From: Larimichthys crocea
Taxonomy: Eukaryota; Chordata; Actinopteri; Sciaenidae
Direction: 5' to 3'
Assembly (NCBI RefSeq): GCF_000972845.2
Contig: NC_040018.1
Span: 7,561,266-7,625,265, forward strand
DNA length: 64,000 nucleotides
A program made the translations under genes and the position numbers. Positions 1-17,394 of the stretch are shown one piece after another. The first letter of the stretch is position 1; every line of letters begins with the position of its first letter. The notes below the pieces were generated by a model. The model was given only the letters and a program-made list of their open reading frames with translations, made no database searches and was not told the origin of the DNA.

Positions 1-660
1 GTGTGAGGTCCAGAATAAGGAGACAGTCATCGAGGTGAACGGCTGTAAGAGCACAGTCAACCTGACGTCCTGTGCTGGACACTGTGGTAGCTCATCCATG
101 TGAGTCTCTTTAGCACCAAAAGTTCAACTGGATCTGCAAAATCAGTTAGTTTTCACTGTAATTTGAAGTTCAGAGTGAGTTTGTCTGTGCACTCTTTAAT
201 ACAGCAGCTCATTTTGGGGTCATCTGTTGGTGATACCAGCCACATGACTTAATAATAGTTTTCATGTTCCCTTTTGTTAGTTAGTACGAGTTACTCACCC
301 TCAGAAACAAGAACACGTCACAGTGCATTAAAGTGAAAAACAAAATTGCAGGCATGACCCTTTACACCTGTACAAGGTGAGGTATTTGAAGCTGATCCAA
401 ACCTCTATATTTAATTCACTGTTGAATAAGCTGCTGTCTGCTGTCTGTGTGTGTACAGATATTCAGCAGAAGCTAACGCGATGATACACCAGTGTGAGTG
501 TTGCCAAGAGGACACCACCAGCAAGAAGCAGGTGGAGCTGACCTGCGCTGACGGTTCCAAGGTCCAGCACAGCTACACTGTGGCGGAGACGTGCCGCTGC
601 AACAAGGCAGACTGTGTGTCCGGGACAACACCCAGGCCACAACGCCGCAGGAGACGCTGA
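1..660 (+). CDS. Gel-forming mucin / VWF-like protein, C-terminal cystine-knot exons (5' partial)
   Basis: Two exons are visible: 1-99 (frame from base 2, donor GTGAGT) and 459-660 (acceptor at a GTGTACAG, stop TGA at 658-660). Joined, they encode about 99 residues rich in cysteine (CEVQ, SCAGHC, HQCECCQE, ETCRCNKADC), the pattern of the C-terminal cystine-knot (CTCK) domain that dimerises secreted mucins and von Willebrand factor. Known of the family: this domain forms disulphide-linked dimers in the ER. The neighbour tollip, tail-to-tail, is the classic neighbour of the MUC2/MUC5AC/MUC5B cluster, which supports a mucin. The protein ends in a run of arginines (RPQRRRRR), which I regard as unusual. 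The rest of the gene is upstream of the window, so the exact mucin cannot be named. Confidence 0.85.
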
Positions 661-2328
661 TCGATAACTTATGGCTTTAAACGAGAATGAGACCTTAGAA
701 ACACAATGCAAGGTGTAACCTTAGACCTTCTTTTTCTTGTCAGGTTTTATTATTTATAGGCATCATGTGTTCTTCTGCAGTGTCACAACATACTACTGTG
801 ATGTACTGTAAACTTTCTTCAACTTACGATTTCTTGAATGATTATTAAACTTATATTTCAGCAACATGAACACTTGAGACATTCAGATTGACTCTGGGGA
901 ATCAATGGATAACATCTGTGTGTTCCAAACATATGATATAACCATCAGGCTGTTTTACATTTTGAAGACGACATTTTAAAAAATGCACATCAAATTTTTC
1001 AGACCAAAGTGTTCAGACTTTCAGGTGCTGTGTAGCAGAGAACCGAAAATAACAGAATCACATGACACACAATAAAAGAACTGTGACGTTTTAAGAAAAA
1101 TTTTACAGCGGTAGTTTTGGAATCACAAAGAAGTTGTAACTATCAGACAACATCGCTTAAATGAAACCTTTGGCAGACAGCACATTAACAAGACCTTGTA
1201 ACTTACGAGCATCAACCAATGGAAAGCGTTAGCGTCTGTAGGGACTACAAACACCGTGGCTGAAAGAAAACTAAACATATAAAGCTCTGCTTGCGGTGTT
1301 AGAAGATGCTGAAGCATGAACTAAATTTTCTCTTCACCTCATGTACAACTTTAAAACTGATGGTCAGGAGTCAGCTTCTGAGGACAATGAACATTGAGTC
1401 TGGATAACGCGTCCTGATTAAAGTGACATCTTGCTCACACCTATCAAAAAATATTATTTTTTTAATTAAAGGAGACTCCACAGGATACCGCTGAATAACA
1501 TCAAGTCTTCACATCCTCACTTTGCTGACTGAAAAGGGTCACGACTAAACTCTGCAAAGACACATTGTGGGGATATTTCTTCTAAACCTCGATCCTTCAG
1601 GTCGTTTGTTCAGTCTCCATCCTCTCCTCACCATATAGAATTCTATATAATTTAATACATCCATAATAATTTATCAGATTCTGAGTGCACTAGACATTTT
1701 ACAGCTACATATGAAACAGAAGCAGTTCATTGCAGGTTACTATAAATAGGTTCTCCACACACTATTAATAACAACATTGCCATAAACTGAAGATGGACTG
1801 AAGTACAGCTAAACAGTGCAAATCAAACCCTGTAATCAGTGTGGGGGATACAGATGGGTGTACCACTGTGATCAAAACACACAATGATTTGAGCTAGAAA
1901 GAGAAGAAGAGAGTCTGTGTGACACAAACCTTAATGATCCTGTCACGACTTAAAGAATTTCCCAAATACATCTGACATTGATATCACCATATACCAATAA
2001 CCAAAGGTGAGCACAGTTGTTGCGATGCTTTGAGGATATAGTTTGACAGCCAGCTGTGTGTTAGCAGAGACAGCCCAGGCCTCATGTACTGGTAAGCCAA
2101 CAAGGAGTCAATGAAGGAAACAGATCTCTGTGGCTAGCAGCTGAGCTGGTGGGAGCCCAGATATGGCTGTAGTGTGGGAGGACTCTGTATGTGTGTGTGT
2201 GAATGCAAAGGAAGGGCAGTCTCTCCATGAGTAAAGACTGTTTTCTAAATGTCTGTGTGCATGCATTTGTAGGGAATGTGTGTATATGTGTGTGTTAGCA
2301 TGTCCACTGTGAGCTCAGGCTCTGCAAG
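661..2328. other. Convergent 3' UTR region between mucin and tollip
   Basis: No coding exon is seen. The left part should be mucin 3' UTR (plus strand) and the right part tollip 3' UTR (minus strand), since the two genes face each other tail to tail. Short ORFs here show no recognisable protein. I could not fix the tollip cleavage site. Confidence 0.6.
1071..1076 (+). terminator. Candidate polyadenylation signal of the mucin gene
   Basis: A plain AATAAA hexamer lies 411 bases after the mucin stop codon, in AT-rich untranslated sequence. It is the first canonical hexamer I noticed downstream. Transcript data would be needed to know whether it is used. Confidence 0.45.
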
Positions 2329-8355
<6,027 letters not shown>

Positions 8356-8536
8356 GGTGTCTTCAGGTGGGGGATCAGATCGTTCTTGACCCGCAGACGT
8401 TTTGTTTTTACAGATTAACAACAAACAGGCTCTGGTCTGAGTGGAACGGATTACTCTCGACCCGGAAGTGATTTCACTTTTTTTTACTTTTTTTTTTTTT
8501 GAACAAATCTTTATTTCAACCAAGTTCGACAAACAG

Positions 8537-8645
8537 CTGCAGGTGTTATGTAACGCTACTACTACTTAACTACGGAAGCCCTAAAGGCCAAACATACATA
8601 CATTTTATTCCCGTTTTCTCGTGATAACGATAATTAATTCAAGTG
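8537..8645 (+). repeat. Left copy of a ~105-bp direct repeat flanking the fold-back element
   Basis: The segment from GTAACGCTACTACTACTTAAC through GGAAGCCCTAAA to TCGTGATAACGATAATTAATTC is repeated in the same orientation at 9384-9490, with a few mismatches and small gaps. The two copies bracket the inverted-repeat element at 8688-9385. Confidence 0.85.
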
Positions 8646-8687
8646 CGCCCGTATTACAGAAGTATGGCAAATGCATGTAGTCCATGA

Positions 8688-9145
8688 CATGACATATATA
8701 CATAGACGCCGCATTGAGTACTGAATCGTACGTTGACACGCCGCCATATTGGATGTGGCAGATCTGCCGGTAAACTAATACAAGGAAATGGACTGAACTT
8801 CATAAAGCGCCTTTCTACAAAGTTCTTTAAGTTAATGTCTCTTATACACCCATTCACACACACACTAATATATCTGGGAACAAATAGGCACCGAAAACAA
8901 CGTATGTAACTTTTAAAGTGATGATTAAATGTTTACTCCTTATGTAAGCACCAAACCAACGTATGTATTTTCTAATGCTGAGTGTTTGCAACTACTAATG
9001 TGTGTAACACTGTTACTATGATAAATATTGAAATATTATTTAACATTTATTCTGTGTCTATAATAACCACATCCTGAAATGTAGATGTGACATGAGGGTT
9101 TTCTGAATAAAGAGCACTAACGTGTACATTACAACAACACACCCC

Positions 9146-9178
<33 letters not shown>

Positions 9179-9385
9179 GTTTGTTTCCCAGATATATTAG
9201 TGTGTGTGTGTGAATGGGTGTATAAGAGACATTAACTTAAAGAACTTTGTAGAAAGGCGCTTTATGAAGTTCAGTCCATTTCCTTGTATTAGTTTACGGG
9301 CAGATCTGCCCGAACCAATATGGCGGCGCCATTTACGATTCAGCGCTCAATGCGGGGTCTATGTATATATGTCTATGTCTATGCA
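8688..9385. mobile_element. Fold-back-like element with ~200-bp inverted arms and minisatellite edges (copy 1)
   Basis: The arm at 8688-8887 (ACATATATACATAGACGCCG, CCGCCATATTGGATGTGGCA, ATACAAGGAAATGGACTGAA, AAAGCGCCTTTCTAC, ATACACCCATTCACAC) is repeated in inverted orientation at about 9180-9385. The centre (8888-9179) is unique to the family and is found again at 43265-43510. Each outer edge carries one or two units of an ATATATACATAGAC motif, which in two other copies is expanded into long arrays. The two arms also produce matching short ORFs starting MCVNGCIRDINLKN; these are mirror images, not a gene. Confidence 0.8.
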
Positions 9386-9490
9386 GCTGCACGTAACGCT
9401 ACTACTATTAACTATGGAAGCCCTAAAAGGCCATACATACATACATTTTATTCCAGTTTTCCCGTGATAACGAGATAATTAATTCGAGAT
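9384..9490 (+). repeat. Right copy of the ~105-bp direct repeat
   Basis: Same orientation and content as 8537-8645 (GTAACGCTACTACTATTAAC, GGAAGCCCTAAAAGGCC, CGTGATAACGAGATAATTAA). The GTGATAACGAG core is palindromic. It joins directly to the outer edge of the right inverted arm. Confidence 0.85.
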
Positions 9491-9513
9491 CTTGAGAAAA
9501 CAAAACGATTCTA

Positions 9514-9562
9514 GTTAGGGATGTAACGATGGACTCAACTCACGACTCGATTCAAGTCACGA
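9514..9562 (+). mobile_element. hAT terminus, TTAGGGATGTAACGAT type
   Basis: GTTAGGGATGTAACGATGG followed by CACGACTCGATTC repeats the terminal sequence seen inverted at 36095-36143 (ATCGTTACATCCCTAA). Only this end is recognised here; the rest of the element downstream is not obvious. Confidence 0.6.
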
Positions 9563-12500
9563 TTTTTTTGTTCACTGTAAAAATGCTGTACACTATCTCT
9601 GTTCACACTCACTCTTCAAGTCAAAGACAAACATTCATCCAGAAACACACTTCGGACAGAAAACACAGGAAATATGACATTTTCTCAAACACTTTATTCG
9701 TACAGAAACCAAACAATCTACCAAGCAGTAGGGATCACAGAGTCGTCTCACAGAAATGACAGCACTGTAGCTTCATGTGTTGCAGAATGCAAATATCTGA
9801 AGCTTCAAAACAACCCAAGCACTGAAGACACAGATCCAACCCCAAAGAAAATCTAAAACTTAAGAGCTCCGTTTTAACGAGGTCTTGCATCAAAATCACA
9901 ACGTAAAACTGAAAGAAAAAAAAAACTGCTTTTATTTAAATGAAATGGAGCAAAAGGCAGCTTCATAGAAACACGGCTTCATCAGCTCGTATTTCATCCA
10001 TAAGAGCAGAGAGTTTGGTCAGAGCTTTCGTCTGCAAACAGTTTGAGTGAGCAACATGACGGATGAATACTATCACTCAAATTACACACAGGATGAAATA
10101 CTGGATTCATGTTATCCATGTTACATGGCAGGAAAGCCTTCTGAAATGAACCTGGTGTAGATCTGATTACCCTTTCTTGCTGCAGTGGGAGCTTCACAGC
10201 AGACAACGCTCCAGTTTGTCACGGGATCACAAAAACCCTCATCCTTCATGTGGCTGCGCGGACATGCGTTAAGATACATTTGATAATGAAAATCTAAATC
10301 AAAGGGCCATATCATATCATATCATATCATATCATATCTATATCTATATATATAGACTGTTGAAAAATGAGAAAAATAACACAATATGTAAAGGCACATT
10401 ATATGGAGGCACCTATAAAGATCTGACTAGATAGCCAATTGGACCATTCTCTAATAAATACCCTCTGCTGTAACAGAAAATGAGCAGTGACACTCCACTG
10501 ATATCACAGCTATCAACTCAAATACAGGTGAGTGTGAGGATGACGTGTAGGTTAGAGTGTTTGGAGAGTTTAAGAGTCTCAAAATGTCAGTCTGGATAGA
10601 CTTTGTTGGACCAGAAGTCACAAAATATGTGTCTCATTTGTTACATTCACCTCTGTCCCTTCCAGGCCACTGCCGTTTTCCCACCTTCCAGGCAGAATTT
10701 GTTCAAATTTGTTTAGACATTGGACACAATTTAGTTGTGCAATCAACTAATAAACATCCCAGCTGCTTTTCTATTGTCTGATGTTGTGTTACCACTGTGA
10801 CGGAGTGCAACTGTAGGAGCTAAATGTCTTGTGTCTGCCTTACTGTACTACATAACTCATAACTGTAAAAAACAAACATGATGGAAGACCGAAGTAGAGG
10901 AAGTTTCAAGTGTCTCCATACCACCACTGATTTGCAATACTTGAAGTTGCATCAAACGTCTGCTTGGGGACATATTACCTTTTTTCTTCTTCATCATCTT
11001 GTAACTCTAATCTGACAGTTCCTGACTGAACATGTACCCTTTTCAATTTGTAAAATGTTATTTCTTGAGAGAAAATGTAATAATATGTACAAAGAGATAT
11101 GTGCATATAACTGCAACAAGGGACCAAGACCATGGCACAGGAATCACTCTGGCTTCTGTTTGTACTGTAGTTCGAGTAGCATTGACCAGATCACGTGTAC
11201 GTGGTTGAAACAGTCCTTGTGGAGAGTAAAAATTGGATGATGGATATCCAGGCAAAGACTTAACACCTCTGTAGAAAGCAACTCATTTATCTAGGAATTA
11301 TCCAAAACACATTTCTGAGTTTCTGAGATTGAACAACTTTGGATCCTTTGTTCCGTGAAAAAAATGGTTTATAGGAAAACATTTTGTTAATAGCTACTTG
11401 AAACAGTTATGGTCCTTTATATGTTTGTTTGGAGAATATTATATAAGGCTTTATTTTAATAGCTTTTAAAATTAACGATCAACTCTTGCTAACAAGTAGT
11501 AACATGATCTGTGTGATTAACAAGCTATCTTACATGGTAGCTAAAAGTTTTAACAGGTTCCAACAAGATTTTAAAAAGCTGACTGGTCATAATATCTTCC
11601 ATAAAACTTACTCTGAGGTTTCAAAACCTATGATTGCTTTTTTTAACCTCAGTCATAGAGCAGGGTGAATCTGATTGGTCTTCCTGTGCACATTTGGAGA
11701 TTGGTGCTTTGCAGGTAGAACCAAGATTTTATATTTTTAAATATCGGGACCATAAATGCACCACAGTTAAAAATAAACCAATACAAATGTTAATCAAAGA
11801 TATTTTGGCTTTTTTCAAGCTTTATTTTTGAGAGACGGCTGAAGAGCGACAGGAAAGTGGGGAGAGAGAGAGAGAGATGGGGAACGACATGCAGCAAAGA
11901 ACCGCAGGTTGGATTTGAACCCTGGGCCGCTGCTCAGCCTTTGAACATGGGGCGGATGCTCTACAAACTGAACTACTCAACACCCCAATCTTAATGATCA
12001 ATAAACTAAAAAGAAAGTCAGATAGAACCTTGGAAGGTCATGGTTTATTACTGATGCCTGTAGTCAAATGTCACATTTTTGTCTGATCAGCTGACCTGCT
12101 GTGCTCGGACTAAAATGTTAGTGTGGGTAACACTAACAATTGTGAGTGTGTGAATTTTTACAGTTACATTTCAGTTTCTGTCTAGCGAACTGTGAGAGAC
12201 CACTGGACCTGTAAAGTAAAATAAAGTTTTAATCAAGCCGGATGAGATCATGGCTGGATCATGGATACATTACACTCACAACGTACAAGTACAAGTCACA
12301 ATGTTGGTCCGCCGGTCAGGAAGACTGCTGACCGAGTCCGTGGCTTTTCTGGATTATATTCAATGAATACACACACAGTGTACACACCACTAAGAATGAG
12401 TATGCCACTTGTGTTTGATATTGGTCTGTGATAAAAAAAATGATTTAATGTTGCAACCATTCAACTTGACATCAAGCCTGAGTCAGTTCTTCAGTAAAGA

Positions 12501-12594
12501 TCTGCTGTTCATGAAGCCGCCTGCCACACCAAATCAACCCCCTGAAGTCTGACCAGTAAAGCAAGTCCAATAATAAAAAGGGGGGAAAATACTG
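9563..12594. other. Intergenic region between tollip 5' end and celf1 3' end
   Basis: No exon is seen. It holds a TATCA-type tandem run near 10306-10345, a SINE near 11.8-12.0 kb and otherwise AT-rich unique sequence. Short ORFs (for example 9529-9759, 11055-11240, 11486-11668) show no domain or splice context. Confidence 0.6.
11809..11985 (-). mobile_element. tRNA-derived SINE
   Basis: Read on the minus strand it has a tRNA-like head (GTTCAGTTTGTAGAGCATCC as box A region, GGTTCAAATCC as box B). A body common in fish SINEs follows (CTTTGCTGCATGTCGTTCCC, a CTCTCTCT run, CACTTTCCTGTCGCTC), then an AATAAAGC and A-rich tail. It is a SINE and not a functional tRNA gene. Confidence 0.85.
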
Positions 12595-15500
12595 ATTGTG
12601 CAAAACATTTGGCACCAGTTTATTCATCATTTTTAACTTAACACAAACTAGATCACATTTTGCCAAGAATTTCAGTGCAGATATAAAAAAAAACATGCAT
12701 ACTAAATATACTGTGACAAAAGTCTTTGTGTCTGATTCTCCACACAAAAAAAAAGAGCAGAACGGCATCATGTGCTTGCGGTGGTGAGCCGACAAGCTGA
12801 AAGTAAAAACTGATTCTTTTTTTTAATTTTTTTTTTTTAACACTGACAATAAATGTTACCTCCTCATAACATCACTCAAATGGGAACTCCCAAAGATGAA
12901 CTCTTAGCTAGCCTAGCATTAAATTACAAATGTCCAACAACACATGATCGCTAACTCGCGTGAAAACTTTTTTTCTTCTTTTTCTAACTTAGGACACACA
13001 CACCAACACTCACACACTCACACACTCACACTCTCACACAACACCGCCTAAAGACAGATTAGATGCTTTCACACACACACCCAAAAAAAACAAAAACAAA
13101 AAAAAACACAACAAAACCAGAGGATGGGGCACTGGGAGGACTGCTCCACAACACAGGAGATAAAAACAAAGTTAAAGGTCAGACTCATGTCAAGCTGATT
13201 TTGCAAAAACTCTAGTGGTTATGTCAGTCAGTTCTAGAAAAATAGATTCTCTTTTTGCTTGTAATAATAATAATATTAATCATAATACTACTACTACTAA
13301 TAATAATAATAATAATAATCGGGATGTAACTTTCAAACATGTTCAGTGGCAGTCTTTCTAGTGCCCCTGTTGGCAGCACAGAGGACATATGGGGAAACAA
13401 CAAAACAAAACCTCCTAGTAATCAATGTCAAACACAAGGTCAAAGGTGAATTTGGAAGCATCAGAGAAGCGCAGAAGACAAGGACTGGACGATGAACTGT
13501 GACGCCACATCAACATGCTAGGGCAAACAGGAAGAGATCTAGAAAAAACAAAAAGAAAAACACAACAGGGAGACAAACCTAGGTTAAACAGCAATGGAAC
13601 ACAGACAGGAGAGAGAAAAGAAAACCAAGAATGATCATCTGTGTGTGTGTGGGGTTGATTACACTCTAAAACAGTCAGTGTCAGGGACAGAGTGAGGACG
13701 AGCCACATGCTACCAGGAACTGAGGTGGATGACGACGAACAGCGACACACACATATGACAGCCTAAATTAAATGCCAGCACAGGATCGGTGACAGGGTCG
13801 GGTTGAACCGGGTCTACAGAGTCCTGAAGAGCAGCTAGAGTCCGGCACGCTATCTAAACACAGCTCATCACATTATGAAGGCCACTGGAATAATGACTTT
13901 TTATACAGATCTGTGAAAATAAAATGTTAAACGGTTGACTGGTGACTAAATTGTGCGTTTAAAAAACAAGTAAAAAAAAGTTCCATACTACATCAAATAC
14001 ATTTGTCAAGTTATTATAGTACCTATCAGTAGTTTTGCACATTTTATCCCAAAACGATATAATAGTTAACACCATAACTAACCAATGTGCAAATTATGTT
14101 GCTCCATTTTTGATTTCTGGATGTCATTTTTTTACCGTCACTAGTTTCTATCCATTTCTATGAATGATAAAGACTCTTGAAACTTTGTAAGTTGCACAGA
14201 CTCACTGTGAACATGAACTTTTGTCGCTCACTAATGTAGATTTGAAAGGTCTGCATAGAAAACAAACAACTTTGAACAAAGATTAACACAAACACTGATG
14301 GACTAGACCATCATGTAAAGAAATGTATGCCTAAAGCAGCAGGAAAATGACGTCTAAGCATTACTATATGAAAAAAATGTAAAGAATACATGATTTGTAG
14401 AGCGATGTTACTTTTCATGTCTTATCATATTTCACAACAACTCATTTCTGACCGCTTCAAACATTCTTGTGATATTCATATATATATGTATATACTGCAT
14501 ATGGTCAACAAATCCCATATACACGGCCAAATAAACAATGACTAGGTCCTCCTGTGTGTACTGTGTGTTATTTCATTCCCTCTGTGCACAGAGCTCCACT
14601 CTTCATTACAATGAACACACACACACTGTAAGTTTATTATGAATGAATCCCACATGCACCATCCTGCTGTCTGAAATGCTAACTAGAGTACCAAATGTGG
14701 ATAAATCCACCAGTGAAAATAGTCACTAACAAATGTACCATTTCTTCCTCTTTGTGTAATGGTTGGCTAAAAACAGCGGAAATTACGGAGCTAAGATGTG
14801 CACGCTCAGCATGATCAATGGGTTGAGAGAGACACACACAGGCAGACCAGGGAAGTGAGATAGTGCTGAAAGATGACCTAACACTTTGTTGGTTTTGGTC
14901 TTTTCATTAAATTTTTGGGCCTTTGAAACATGTCTCTTTGACACGCAGCCACAGTAAAAACTAAAGCTAAAAGGTGCTGAGCACTGACAAAAGAAGCATC
15001 CTATGAAGAGGTGAGATAAAGACGAAATGCTCTGACCATTTAGAAACAAACACTGAAGGTGAATTTAGGTGATGGTATAAAAAAAACGTACGACCAAGTC
15101 GCCCTCAGAAGGTTGACAAAGTGTAAATAACAGCGGTAAACTGAAGACTTCAGTTCAACACATAAATGTACAAAGTATTAGCTTCATTTATCTGGAGCAG
15201 TGACTCCTGCAGTAGTTTTTCAGTCTTCCAGTTCATGTGATAAATGATTTCTAAACACTTCACAGACACATTATCAAACAGGAATGGAATCACAGCTGGA
15301 TCAGCTATGAAGACTAAGTCCCTGATACATAACTGTGATTCTTGTGCAACAGCAAGAATGCTTTGGTAAACAATATACCGTGAAATGTCCATAACGTGAA
15401 GTAAGTGGGACAATATTCCATAAAACATGGTGACTGATCCGAATGACCCCACAGCAGTCGAGCCGTTCTCATATCACATAGTTTTAACTCTGACTCAATC

Positions 15501-17394
15501 TTTGGACCTGGACCTAGAATCAGTTTTAAAAGTAGTTCTACTGCTAGAAATACAGACAGGACTCGTCAGATGAAGACAGGACCAACAGGCACGTGATGAA
15601 CTTTTTAGAATAAACTATGCTCCCTGTGTTTTTTTTTTTGGAAAATTTGTGATTTATTCAGATGAAGACGTGTAACAGAGAAGAAGGGAGGGCGGGGTTG
15701 TAAGGGGGGTTTCTATGAAGTCTGTAGCAGCACTGATGGATCCTACACACACAGTCCATGCCACATGACACGCAGTACACATCAGCAAAAAAAGAAACAA
15801 CGCTGAACAGGCAAGGAGAGGAGAGGACACACACCAGGAGATCAAATGGAGTTGTTGGACTTTACATTGTTTTTTGTTTTTTTTCAAAATAATTTCAATT
15901 CAGATAAATAATTTAGGCAATAAATAGTTCCCCGACACACAGGGGAAGTATAAAACCTATATAAAAATAGAAAAGGCATAATAGTTTAAATATACATCTC
16001 AATAATTGTCTTGCTTTCCTAGTTCTATAAAAAAAGAACAAAAAAAAAAAAAACACATTCTTGCAAGTTTAAGCAACTAACAGGTTCATCTTGAGCAATT
16101 TGACATGATATGAATTCTCCAGTCACAGAAGATATTCAAGTGGGAGACATAGTCGTGTAGCCCTCTGTAAAATAGCCAGCCACGAGCTAGCAGGACAGTA
16201 GCTGAGGGATGTTGATGACACCTGGATTCAAGGTAGAGACTAATTGAAACCATAGAAATGTGTTCGAACAAAGCATCACATCTGCATCACACAGATATTT
16301 AAATGAGTGGAAAAAAAAGCCTATGATGTTTTTGGTTTTATTGCCAAATTTCACAGTATTGCTTATCTGTAGCTGACAGTTGGTCTTCGCAAAACACGTC
16401 AGCCCAACCTGAAGCACGGGAGGAGCTCCGCCAAAACATGCCGTGTTTTTCGTCCTCTGGAGGAAAGTCTATAACTCCACAGCTACGTCACTACATGCCA
16501 TTTTAACTGCATCGGAAGTGTGTCTAAAGAAAATTACGACAAAGGCAATATCAGACAGAAATCAACTCCAGACGGTGTTTGTGAAAAAAAAAAACCTACA
16601 CGCAAATGTGAAGTCACCCACCTGAGACTTACACCCAGACGACAAGTCAGAGACAGGTGGCAGTCCAGTTAACAGCGATAACTAACCAACAGCTCCTCAG
16701 GACAAATATAGTTTAAACTCATCTGCATGTTTTGGTGGAGCTCCTCCTTTCTGTACTTCACCCTTATCTAAATTTAGGATGGACATCACAGACATTGTCT
16801 CCATTTTAAGAGATAGAGATATCTGATACATACGTAGGGGGGGACACCCCACACATTTTTGCTTTGTGAAAAACAGAAAAGAAAACCGTGTAATGATTTG
16901 GAAATCAAATGTAGAGCCTTGTCTTCTCCAGCTGCTGCCTGCTTTCAGGAGGTTTATGCTGGGTCTGGGTGATGCAGGTGGGGATGGGGATGGGGAGGGG
17001 GACAGGAAGTAAAAACAGATGGATTTGGCACCTGACTGTCACTGTGCAACACATCCTAACAATCAACTCATATGTGTATTATGTACCACAGCAAACTGAT
17101 AACATTTCAACTTAAAGAAGATACACCTGTTTGTCTCAATGGTTAAAAAGGAAAACAAAGTGCATGAACCACAACAGAACACAGAAAGAATCCAGTCTAG
17201 CCTGAAAAATCTTGCATGTAGCTTCATGTGTCTCTTTGCCTGGACATGATAGAATGACCAGGAGAGGCAGCGCGGCAGACATCACCCTGTAATGCACAGA
17301 CAAGTTTCTGAGTGGACCAGTCTTAGTTTGTTATTCATACTCCACTTACCATAACACCACCCTGCCTAACTAAGTCTGCAGTGCCTCAGCACCA
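12595..17394 (-). other. celf1: Likely celf1 3' UTR
   Basis: From the celf1 stop (17397-17395) down to a candidate AATAAA at 12624-12619 there is about 4.8 kb without coding signs or mobile elements, AT-rich and long-lived looking. Vertebrate CELF1 transcripts are known for 3' UTRs of several kilobases. Minus-strand sequence at 12993-13044 and 13068-13116 is rich in UGU and U runs. The extent is inferred; other polyadenylation signals (for example near 15645) may be used. Confidence 0.55.
12619..12624 (-). terminator. celf1: Candidate distal polyadenylation signal of celf1
   Basis: TTTATT on the plus strand is AATAAA on the minus strand, at the far end of the repeat-poor stretch downstream of the celf1 stop. 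Placement is by inference only. Confidence 0.35.

Noticed and set aside
11880..11985. tRNA gene
   Set aside because: Box A and B are present but it is the head of a SINE, with SINE body and tail.
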